Both the position numbers and the translations under genes were made by a program. A DNA stretch of 64,000 nucleotides from Amycolatopsis acididurans (GTDB lineage Bacteria; Actinomycetota; Actinomycetes; Mycobacteriales; Pseudonocardiaceae): contig NZ_JAAXLS010000008.1 in NCBI RefSeq assembly GCF_012328925.1, positions 62,001 to 126,000 of the forward strand. Reading direction: 5' to 3'. The notes under the pieces were generated by a model. That model was not told the DNA's origin and made no database searches. It was given only the letters and a program-made list of their open reading frames with translations. Positions 41,038 through 51,938 of the stretch are shown here, piece by piece (the first letter of the stretch is position 1; the number at the start of each line of letters is the position of its first letter).

Positions 41038-41217
41038 CCGGAGCGGGAGAGCCCCCGTCGCCGAACGGGGCACCGAAGGAGCAATCTCCCCGCCAATCTC
41101 TCAGGTACCAGTTACCGCTCAGGCCAGGCCACTCTGGAAAGCAGGCGCGCGTGCGTGCCTCACCCAAGGTGAAAGCCGCGCCAGCGGTGAAACTCTCAGG
41201 TGCCCATGACAGAGGGG
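41038..41217 (+). promoter_or_regulatory. Tandem glycine riboswitch
   Basis: Two glycine aptamers in series before gcvP. Aptamer 1 (about 41041-41110) has GCGGGAGAG and the conserved end CAATCTCTCAGGTACC. Aptamer 2 (about 41130-41217) opens with CTCTGGAAAGC and ends AACTCTCAGGTGCCCATGACAGAG. The short linker and the paired purine-rich cores are the class hallmark. With glycine bound it is expected to raise expression of the cleavage system. The stretch 40930-41037 before it holds the promoter. Confidence 0.95.
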
Positions 41218-41252
41218 GAGTTCCCGCCACTACTTGAGTTGAGGAGCTCCCG

Positions 41253-44081
<2,829 letters not shown>

Positions 44082-44084
44082 CTC

Positions 44085-45164
<1,080 letters not shown>

Positions 45165-45971
45165 CTAGCGCGCCTTCGGGATGACGAGCGGGGTGCCGGT
45201 CTCCGGGCACGGCATCACGCGGCACGGGAGGTCGAAGATCTGCTCGACCTTCTCCGCCGTGACGACCTCCTCCGGGGTGCCGGTCGCCAGCACCTTGCCG
45301 TCGCGCATCGCGATCAGGTGCGTCGCGTAGCGCGCGGCGTGGTTGAGGTCGTGCAGCACCGCCACCAGCGTGCGGCCCTGCTCCGTGTGCAGTTGCGCGC
45401 ACAGGTCGAGGATGTCCATCTGGTGCGAGATGTCCAGGAACGTGGTCGGCTCGTCCAGCAGCAGGAGGTCCGTCTCCTGCGCCAGCGCCATCGCGAGCCA
45501 CACCCGCTGCCGTTGCCCGCCGGAAAGCTCGTCGACGAGCCGGTCCGCGAGTTCGTCCACCCCGGTCGCGGCCATCGACCGTTCGACCACCGCGGCGTCC
45601 TCCTTCGACCACTGCCGCAGCAGCCGCTGGTGCGGGTACCGCCCGCGCGAGACGAGATCGGCGACCGTGATGCCCTCGGGCGCGATGCAACTCTGCGGCA
45701 GCAGGCCGAGCCGGCGCGCGACCTGCTTGGCGGGCAACGACGTGATGACCTCACCGTCGAGATAGACCATGCCCTTGCGGGGTTTGAGCAGCCGCGCGAG
45801 GGCGCGCAGCAGCGTGGTCTTGCCGCAGGCATTAGGGCCCACGATGACGGTGAAGGACCGGTCGGGAATGGCGACCGCGAGATCCTCGGCCACGGTCCGC
45901 CCGTCGTAGGCGAGCGTGAGTTCCTTGCCGTGCAGGCGAGTGGCCGTGGTCGTCTCGGCGAGAGCGGTCAT
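45165..45971 (-). CDS. Iron-siderophore ABC transporter ATPase (FecE/FepC type)
   Basis: 268 aa. Walker A G-P-N-A-C-G-K-T (45-52, the A-C variant usual in siderophore importers), signature L-S-G-G-Q-R-Q-R, Walker B L-L-L-L-D-E-P-T, and the H of V-L-H-D-L-N-H-A. It powers Fe3+-siderophore import across the cell membrane. No permease or binding protein gene is adjacent, so it must work with partners elsewhere. An IdeR-type iron box touches the start codon, which supports the iron role strongly. Confidence 0.9.
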   Translation of the reverse strand: MTALAETTTATRLHGKELTLAYDGRTVAEDLAVAIPDRSFTVIVGPNACGKTTLLRALARLLKPRKGMVYLDGEVITSLPAKQVARRLGLLPQSCIAPEGITVADLVSRGRYPHQRLLRQWSKEDAAVVERSMAATGVDELADRLVDELSGGQRQRVWLAMALAQETDLLLLDEPTTFLDISHQMDILDLCAQLHTEQGRTLVAVLHDLNHAARYATHLIAMRDGKVLATGTPEEVVTAEKVEQIFDLPCRVMPCPETGTPLVIPKAR

Positions 45972-45990
45972 GAAGTTAGGCTAACCTATC
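45972..45990 (-). promoter_or_regulatory. IdeR/DmdR iron box at the ABC gene start
   Basis: GAAGTTAGGCTAACCTATC contains the palindromic core TTAGGCTAACCTA of the actinobacterial IdeR/DtxR consensus (TTAGGTTAGGCTAACCTAA). It lies directly next to the start codon, where bound regulator would block the promoter or the start of transcription when iron is plentiful. Confidence 0.85.
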
Positions 45991-46042
45991 GGACCGGCCG
46001 AAAGGTACCGCGTCGGCCGGAAAAGGATCTGTGATCTTCGGA

Positions 46043-46255
46043 CTATTCGCGGGCGTGTTTCGGGTCCTGGCTGACCGCGACCACCGCGTCGCGCAGTGCC
46101 GCACGCAGCCTGCCGACGTCCAGTGGTTCCAGAACGGCCGCTTCACCAGGCGGAGCCACGAGCACGATCCGCCCGCTGCTGGTGAACACGGTCAGCTCGC
46201 GCCGCCGCCCCGCCAGATCGCGGCAGTTGACCGACCACTCCTCTCGAGACGCCAC
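46043..46255 (-). CDS. Small conserved-looking hypothetical protein
   Basis: 70 aa from GTG 46255 (GAGG four bases upstream); an ATG at 46276 would add seven residues. Sequence runs R-E-E-W-S-V-N-C-R-D-L, then E-L-T-V-F-T-S-S-G-R-I-V-L-V-A-P-P-G-E-A-A-V-L and a C-terminal helix L-R-A-A-L-R-D-A-V-V. It reads like a compact alpha/beta domain with good codon bias. I do not recognise the family. It is divergent from the ferredoxin-reductase-like gene. Confidence 0.65.
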   Translation of the reverse strand: MASREEWSVNCRDLAGRRRELTVFTSSGRIVLVAPPGEAAVLEPLDVGRLRAALRDAVVAVSQDPKHARE

Positions 46256-46388
46256 GTTTCCTCGCCTTCCCCTCATCGGCTGCCCTCTCGGGAGAAGGGA
46301 CGTCGCCGGCCCGGTGTCGTGACGGGGCGCGCGCGAAAAACCGCCGTGGCCGGTAGCGTGAGCCACGTCACCGGAGATGGGAGGCGAG

Positions 46389-47612
46389 ATGACAGCTCCA
46401 GAACGAGTAGTGATCGTCGGTGCCGGGCTCGGCGGCGCGTCGGCGGCGGCTTCCTTACGGGAACAGGGTTTTTCCGGCGATGTCGTCGTACTGGGCGCAG
46501 AACCGCACCGGCCGTACGAACTTCCGGCGTTGTCCAAGGGATTGCTCCTCGGGGACACCGACGAGCCGGACTGGGTGCGCGACGAGAACTTCTGGCGTGA
46601 GCACAACGTCGATCTTCGTTCGGGTACGCACGCCACCAGGATCGAACTGGGCGCACGGCTGGTGCACGACGGCAAAGGCGGCGAGCACCCCTACGACCGG
46701 CTGCTGCTGGCGACCGGATCGCAACCGCGTTCGCTTCCGGTGCCGGGCGCGGATCTTCCCGGTGTGCGCACGTTGCGCACGCTCGACGACGCGCTCGCGT
46801 TGCGCGCCGCGATGTCCGACGCGAAGCGCATGGTGATCATCGGCGCGGGCTGGATCGGCACCGAGGCCGCGGCTGCGGCGCGTAAACACGGCGTCGACGT
46901 CACCGTCGTGGACCAGATCTCCGCACCGTTGCTGCCGGTGCTGGGGCCCGAGGTGTCGCGCGTCTTCCAGGACCTGCACTCCGAACACGGGGTGCGCTGG
47001 CAGCTCGGCAGCGGTGTCGCGGAAGTGACCGGCGGCCCGGACGGGGTGCGCGGCGTGCGGCTGGCCGACGGCACGGAGCTGCCCGCGGATCTGGTGCTGG
47101 TGGCGGTCGGTGTGGCGCCGCGCGTGGATCTCGCGCACCAGGCCGGTCTCGAACTGTCCGACGGCGGCGGGGTCGCGGTCGACGCGAACCTGCGCACGGC
47201 GGCGCCGGACGTCTACGCGGTGGGCGATATCGCGGCGCATTTCCATCCCCGCTACGGCCGTCGCGTCCGCGTCGAACACTGGGCCAACGCGAAGAACCAG
47301 GGCACCCACGTGGCAGGAAACCTGCTCGACGCGCACGAACCGTACGACCGGGCGCCCTATTTCTTCTCCGACCAGTACGACCTCGGGTGTGAGTACCGCG
47401 GCCTCGCCGATCTCGACACCGACGAGCTGGTCGTGCGTGGTGATCTGGCCAAACGCGAGTTCATCGCGTTCTGGGTCCGCGATGGCCAGGTCACCGCCGC
47501 GATGAACGTCAACGTCTGGGACGACGGCGACGCGTTGAAGGCGCTCGTGGAGAACGACACGAAGGTCAGCGCCCGCGATCTCGAACAGGGCGACCTGGCC
47601 GGGCTCGTCTGA
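46389..47612 (+). CDS. Ferredoxin-reductase-like NAD/FAD-dependent oxidoreductase
   Basis: 407 aa from ATG 46389 (GGGAGG just upstream; a further ATG four codons earlier is less likely). FAD motif G-A-G-L-G-G near 10-15, NAD motif G-A-G-W-I-G near 151, and A-V-G-D-I-A-A-H near 276. C-terminal reductase domain as in BphA4/CamA-type enzymes that feed P450s or Rieske oxygenases. No ferredoxin or P450 is nearby, so the partner is unknown. It contains a rare TTA leucine codon at 46455-46457. Confidence 0.87.
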   Translation: MTAPERVVIVGAGLGGASAAASLREQGFSGDVVVLGAEPHRPYELPALSKGLLLGDTDEPDWVRDENFWREHNVDLRSGTHATRIELGARLVHDGKGGEHPYDRLLLATGSQPRSLPVPGADLPGVRTLRTLDDALALRAAMSDAKRMVIIGAGWIGTEAAAAARKHGVDVTVVDQISAPLLPVLGPEVSRVFQDLHSEHGVRWQLGSGVAEVTGGPDGVRGVRLADGTELPADLVLVAVGVAPRVDLAHQAGLELSDGGGVAVDANLRTAAPDVYAVGDIAAHFHPRYGRRVRVEHWANAKNQGTHVAGNLLDAHEPYDRAPYFFSDQYDLGCEYRGLADLDTDELVVRGDLAKREFIAFWVRDGQVTAAMNVNVWDDGDALKALVENDTKVSARDLEQGDLAGLV

Positions 47613-47614
47613 CG

Positions 47615-48262
47615 TCAGCGCCGGTCGAAGGACATGTGCGTGACGCCGGTGGGGGAGGTCACCGACTCGATGTCGAAGCGTTCCTCCAGCCCTTCCTGAC
47701 CGTCCCACAGGCGTTCGCCGCGTCCGAGGAGGATCGGGACGAGCACGACGTGCATGTGGTCGACGAGATCGGCCGCCAGGAACTGCCGCACCGTGGCCGG
47801 GCCGCCGCCGATGCGCACGTCCAGCCCGCCCGCGGCGTCGCGCGCCTGCCGCAGCGCCTCCTCGGGCGTGGCGTCGATGAAGTGGAACGTCGTGCCGCCC
47901 TCCATCTCCACCGACGGGCGGGGATGGTGGGTCAGCACGAACACCGGCGTGTGGAACGGCGGGTTCGGCCCCCACCACCCGGTCCAGTCGTGGTTCTCCC
48001 ACGGTCCACGCTGCGGCCCGAACTTGTTGCGCCCCATGATCTCCGCGCCGATCTCTCCGCCCCACTGGCCGGCGAAGGCGTCGTCGACGCCCATTCTCCC
48101 GTCCGTTTTGCCCTGCATCCCGCGAAACGTGCGGGTCTGGAAGAACCAGCCGCTCATCAGTCGTTCGCCGGCGTGTCCGAACGGCGTCTCCAGGCTCTGC
48201 CCTTCGCCGGTGCTGAAACCGTCGAGCGAGACCGCGAAGTTGTGAATTCGTACCCGTGACAT
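47615..48262 (-). CDS. RibD C-terminal/dihydrofolate-reductase-family protein
   Basis: 215 aa from ATG 48262 behind GGGAGGGC. RibD_C fold: V-S-L-D-G-F at the start, G-R-N-K-F-G-P near 77, L-T-H-H-P-R-P, and G-G-G-P-A-T-V-R-Q-F-L-A-A-D-L-V-D, with E-R-L-W-D. Such stand-alone proteins are NADPH-dependent reductases of unknown substrate. It is divergent from an HxlR regulator, and half-sites in the 91-bp gap suggest direct control by it. Confidence 0.87.
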   Translation of the reverse strand: MSRVRIHNFAVSLDGFSTGEGQSLETPFGHAGERLMSGWFFQTRTFRGMQGKTDGRMGVDDAFAGQWGGEIGAEIMGRNKFGPQRGPWENHDWTGWWGPNPPFHTPVFVLTHHPRPSVEMEGGTTFHFIDATPEEALRQARDAAGGLDVRIGGGPATVRQFLAADLVDHMHVVLVPILLGRGERLWDGQEGLEERFDIESVTSPTGVTHMSFDRR

Positions 48263-48286
48263 CGTGCCCTCCCAAGGCTGGTTGCG

Positions 48287-48338
48287 AAATGCAATCACTT
48301 AGCGAGTACCCTAGGCTCAGTGGTGGCAAAGTGCAATC
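48287..48338. promoter_or_regulatory. Repeated half-sites between RibD-like and hxlR genes
   Basis: AAATGCAATC (48287-48296) and AAAGTGCAATC (48328-48338) are near-identical direct repeats about 41 bp (four helix turns) apart in a short divergent promoter region. They are candidate binding sites of the HxlR protein encoded alongside. Confidence 0.5.
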
Positions 48339-48353
48339 GGTTTGGAGGCGGCA

Positions 48354-48860
48354 ATGCGTGACCGGCCGCGGTCGGGGTGCGCGATCAACGCGGCCGTGGA
48401 GGCCATCGGCGATCAGTGGAGCCTGATCGTGCTGCGCGACATCATCTTCGGAAACCGCAGGCACTTCCGGGATCTGCTCACGCTCTCCGACGAGCGGATC
48501 GCGTCGAACATCCTGGCCAGCAGGCTCAAATCGCTGGTCGCGGAGGGGTTGCTCACGCGGGAGGACGCCGGTCGCGGGAAGCGCGCCACCTACAGCCTCA
48601 CCGAGGCCGCGATCCAGCTGGTGCCGGTGATGGCGGTTCTGGGGTCGTGGGGGCTGCGGCACCGGCCGACCACCCGCGAGCTGGCCGTGCGCGCCGAACT
48701 GCTCGAAGAGGCGGGCCCGCCGCTGTGGAACGACCTGATGGACGAACTGCGGGAACTGCACCTGGGCATTCCGCGCCCGGATCCGGACCGGCCGCGGGCC
48801 TCCGAACAGCTCCGGGCCGCCTACGAACGCGCCGTGGCGGAGCGGGAGGTCAAGTCCTGA
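48354..48860 (+). CDS. HxlR-family transcriptional regulator
   Basis: 168 aa, ATG with GGAGG seven bases upstream. Winged helix: C-A-I-N-A-A-V-E-A-I-G-D-Q-W-S-L-I-V-L-R-D (the family cysteine is Cys11), F-R-D-L, I-A-S-N-I-L-A-S-R-L-K-S-L. The longer-than-usual C-terminal part is helical. HxlR proteins often sense reactive aldehydes or quinones through the N-terminal cysteine. Likely target: the divergent RibD-like gene. Its end overlaps the convergent MFS gene by 11 bp. Confidence 0.88.
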   Translation: MRDRPRSGCAINAAVEAIGDQWSLIVLRDIIFGNRRHFRDLLTLSDERIASNILASRLKSLVAEGLLTREDAGRGKRATYSLTEAAIQLVPVMAVLGSWGLRHRPTTRELAVRAELLEEAGPPLWNDLMDELRELHLGIPRPDPDRPRASEQLRAAYERAVAEREVKS

Positions 48861-50064
48861 CGGGCCGGGTCATCGTCCGGAACACGACTACCGCGGCCAC
48901 CGCGAAGGAGGCCATCACCGTGCCCATCGGCACCGCGCTGGCCGCGCCACCGATGCTGACCAGCGGGGTCGCCATGCCGCCGATCACGAACTGCATGACG
49001 CCCAGCAGCGCCGAGGCCGAACCCGCGTTGTGCGGATGCTCGGCCAGCGCCAGCGACGACGCGTTGGGCATCACCAGACCGATGCTGGACACGAGCAGCA
49101 CCAGCGGGATGAGCAGCGCGGGCAGCGGCAGCGCGAACACGGCGGCCAGCAACACGCCCAGCCCGCCGACGGTGGACAGCGTGAGCCCGGTGGCGAGCAG
49201 CGTCCGTTCGCGGAAGAAGCGGCCGACCAGCCGCCCGTTGATCTGGCCCGCGAGCACGATGCCCACCCCGTTCGCGCCGAACACGAGGCTGAACTGCTGC
49301 GGGCTGAGGCCGTAGACGTCCTGCAGCACGAACGACGAGGCCGAGACGTAGGCGAAAAGCCCCGCGAACATCAGCCCGGCCGCCAGCGCGTAACCGAGGA
49401 AGGAGCGGTCGCGCAGCAGCGACCAGTAGTTGCGCAGAGTCGCGCCGAACCGCGCGGACCGGCGGCGCTGCGGGGGCAGCGGTTCGGGCAACGCGAACGC
49501 CGCGGCGAGCAGCAGCGCGGCGCCGAACACGGTCAGTACGACGAACACCCCGCGCCACGACGTGGCCCGCAGCAACTGGCCGCCGACCACCGGCGCGAGG
49601 ATCGGCGCCAGGCCGCTGACGAGCATGAGCATCGAGAAGAACTTCGTCATCGCGGTGCCGGAGTACAGATCGCGCACGATCGCGCGGGCGATCACGACTC
49701 CCGCCGCGGCGCCGATCGCCTGCAGCAGACGGAAACCGACCAGCAGCCCGGCCGACGGGCTCAGCGCGCACAGCACCGACATCACCGCGTACAGGGCGAG
49801 CCCGGCCAGCAGCGGCTTGCGCCTGCCCATCGCGTCGGAGACCGGCCCGATCACCAGCTGGCCCAGTGCCAGCCCGATGATGAACCCGGTCAGCGTGACC
49901 TGCAGGGTCGCGTCCGAACTGTGCAGGTCCTCGACCATGGTCGGCAGCGCGGGCAGATACATGTCGATGGACAATGGCGCGAAAGCGGACAGTCCGCCCA
50001 GGATGAGCGCGTAGCGCAAGGTCCTCGGTCTGGCGGGTGTCACGTCTGCCGTTGCGGCGGTCAT
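48850..50064 (-). CDS. Bcr/CflA-type MFS multidrug exporter
   Basis: 404 aa from ATG 50064 (GGGAGAG upstream). Twelve membrane helices; DHA1 drug-proton antiporter marks: P-L-S-I-D-M-Y-L-P-A-L-P in helix 1, motif A G-P-V-S-D-A-M-G-R-R-K-P in loop 2-3, R-L-L-Q-A-I-G-A-A-A-G in helix 4 and G-P/A-P-I-L-A-P-V-V-G-G in helix 5 (motif C-like). The family exports bicyclomycin, chloramphenicol or sulfonamides; the substrate here is unknown. Confidence 0.9.
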   Translation of the reverse strand: MTAATADVTPARPRTLRYALILGGLSAFAPLSIDMYLPALPTMVEDLHSSDATLQVTLTGFIIGLALGQLVIGPVSDAMGRRKPLLAGLALYAVMSVLCALSPSAGLLVGFRLLQAIGAAAGVVIARAIVRDLYSGTAMTKFFSMLMLVSGLAPILAPVVGGQLLRATSWRGVFVVLTVFGAALLLAAAFALPEPLPPQRRRSARFGATLRNYWSLLRDRSFLGYALAAGLMFAGLFAYVSASSFVLQDVYGLSPQQFSLVFGANGVGIVLAGQINGRLVGRFFRERTLLATGLTLSTVGGLGVLLAAVFALPLPALLIPLVLLVSSIGLVMPNASSLALAEHPHNAGSASALLGVMQFVIGGMATPLVSIGGAASAVPMGTVMASFAVAAVVVFRTMTRPVRT

Positions 50065-50169
50065 TTCTCTCCCGTCTCCCGTGGACCCAGCGCGCGACAA
50101 GCCGCGCGTTATTCCTTGTCCTGGCTAAGTGTGTTCCGCGCCACTGGCGGTTCTGGTAGGAATTCCGCC

Positions 50170-50682
50170 GTGCGGAGTCTCGACGAGCCGGAGTACCTGT
50201 ACTTCTGGGGTCACGAGCCGGCCGGCAACGGCGTCGGCCCAACCTGTCTGAGCCAGTGGTGGCCGGCCGAGTTCGTCGTCGGCGGGCGGGCCTATCCGAC
50301 GGCGGAGCACTTCATGATGTCGGAGAAGGCGTTGCTGTTCGGCGACGCGGACATCGCGGGCCAGATCCTGCGCACGACCGATCCGAAGGAGGCCAAGGCC
50401 CTCGGCAGGCAGATCTCCGGGTTCGACGAGTCGCGCTGGGAGCAGCGGCGGTTCGAGATCGTCGTCGAGGGCAACCTCGCGAAGTTCACCCAACATCCCA
50501 CCTTGCGGGATTTCCTGCTCGGCACCCGGGACGCCGTGCTGGTCGAGGCGTCCCCGGAGGACCGCATCTGGGGCATCGGGCTCGCCGCCCACGACGCGCG
50601 CGTCGTCGATCCGGACACGTGGCCGGGCCTCAATCTGCTGGGGCTCGCGTTGATGGCGGTCAGGTCCCGGCTGGCGGAGTGA
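50170..50682 (+). CDS. NADAR-family (YbiA-like) N-glycosidase
   Basis: 170 aa from GTG 50170. NADAR domain: F-W-G-H, S-Q-W-W-P-A-E-F, Y-P-T-A-E-H-F-M-M-S-E-K-A near 41-53, F-D-E-S-R-W, N-L-A-K-F-T-Q-H-P and W-G-I-G-L. YbiA-type members cleave the N-glycosidic bond of damaged riboflavin intermediates; other members act on ADP-ribose. The nearby RibD-like gene is suggestive but on the other strand and about 2 kb away. Confidence 0.88.
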   Translation: MRSLDEPEYLYFWGHEPAGNGVGPTCLSQWWPAEFVVGGRAYPTAEHFMMSEKALLFGDADIAGQILRTTDPKEAKALGRQISGFDESRWEQRRFEIVVEGNLAKFTQHPTLRDFLLGTRDAVLVEASPEDRIWGIGLAAHDARVVDPDTWPGLNLLGLALMAVRSRLAE

Positions 50683-50728
50683 TTACCGGCCAGTAGAGTT
50701 CGCGACGGGCTGCTACGAGGAGGTGCGC

Positions 50729-51892
50729 GTGGCCGAGAAATTCGGTGGCTACCAGAACGAGATCTATCTGCAGGGTCTCGGCGGGACCACACCGGCGTTC
50801 ACCACGGACCTGACCGCGCTGGAGGAATCCGCCGCGAAGCTGCTGACCCCGCAGGCCCTGGGTTATGTCGCGGGCGGCGCCGGCTCGGGAGCCACGATGC
50901 GCGCGAACCGGGAAGCCTTCGACCGCTGGAAGATCGTGCCCCGCATGCTCACCGACGCGACCGAACGCGATCTGTCGGTGACGCTGTTCGGCCGGCGGCT
51001 GCCCGCGCCCGTGCTGCTCGCGCCGGTGGGCGTGCAGACGATCGTGCACCCCGAAGGCGAGCTGGCCACCGCCCGTGCCGCGGCCGCCCTGGACGTGCCG
51101 ATGATCCTCTCGACCGCCGCCGCGCACACGATCGAGGAGGTCGCGCAGGCCGGCGGCAGCGGCCCGCGCTGGTTCCAGCTGTACTGGCCGAACGATCCCG
51201 ACGTGACCGCCAGCATCCTCGGCCGGGCGCGCGAGCAGGGCTACACCGCGCTCGTCGTCACGCTCGACACGTGGACGCTCGCGTGGCGGCCACGCGACCT
51301 CGACCAGGCGTATCTGCCGTTCCTCAAGGCCGAGGGCACGGCGATCGCGATGTCCGACCCGGCGTTTCGGGCACGGCTGGCGAAGACGCCCGAGGAGGAC
51401 CTGCCCACCGCGATCCTGCAGTGGGTCGGGATGTTCACCGGTACCGACAAGAGCTGGGACCGGTTGTCGGTGCTGCGCGAGCTGTGGGACGGGCCGATCC
51501 TGCTCAAGGGCATCCAGCACGTCGATGACGCGCGGCGTGCGGTGGATGCCGGGATGGACGGGATCGTGGTGTCCAACCACGGCGGGCGGCAGGTGGACGG
51601 CGCGCTGGCGTCGCTGGAGGCGCTGCCCCGGATCGCGCAGGCGGTCGGCGGCCGGGCCGAGGTGTTGTTCGACTCGGGCGTGCGCACCGGCGCGGACGTC
51701 CTCAAGGCACTCGCCCTCGGCGCGAAGGCCGTGCTGCTCGGGCGCCCCTACGTGTACGGACTCGCCCACGGCGGTGAGGACGGCGTGCGGCACGTCGTGC
51801 GCAGCCTGCTCGCGGAGCTGGACCTGACGCTCGCGCTGGCCGGGTACCGGACGCCGGGGGAGCTGTCGCCAAGCGCACTGCAGCGAGGCTGA
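50729..51892 (+). CDS. FMN-dependent alpha-hydroxy-acid oxidase, lactate 2-monooxygenase type
   Basis: 387 aa from GTG 50729 (AGGAGG five bases before). FMN TIM barrel: Y-Q-N-E-I-Y near 8, Y-V-A-G-G-A-G-S near 47, F-Q-L-Y, catalytic His284 in S-N-H-G-G-R-Q and F-D-S-G-V-R-T-G-A-D. Overall it follows Mycobacterium lactate 2-monooxygenase, including W-R-P-R-D-L, and has the long insertion before L-K-G-I-Q-H. That enzyme turns lactate to acetate and CO2 with oxygen; 2-hydroxyacid oxidase activity on another acid is possible. Confidence 0.87.
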   Translation: MAEKFGGYQNEIYLQGLGGTTPAFTTDLTALEESAAKLLTPQALGYVAGGAGSGATMRANREAFDRWKIVPRMLTDATERDLSVTLFGRRLPAPVLLAPVGVQTIVHPEGELATARAAAALDVPMILSTAAAHTIEEVAQAGGSGPRWFQLYWPNDPDVTASILGRAREQGYTALVVTLDTWTLAWRPRDLDQAYLPFLKAEGTAIAMSDPAFRARLAKTPEEDLPTAILQWVGMFTGTDKSWDRLSVLRELWDGPILLKGIQHVDDARRAVDAGMDGIVVSNHGGRQVDGALASLEALPRIAQAVGGRAEVLFDSGVRTGADVLKALALGAKAVLLGRPYVYGLAHGGEDGVRHVVRSLLAELDLTLALAGYRTPGELSPSALQRG

Positions 51893-51938
51893 TCACTCGG
51901 CGAAAACGGCGTGACCAGGCAGCTATCCTGGTACACGT

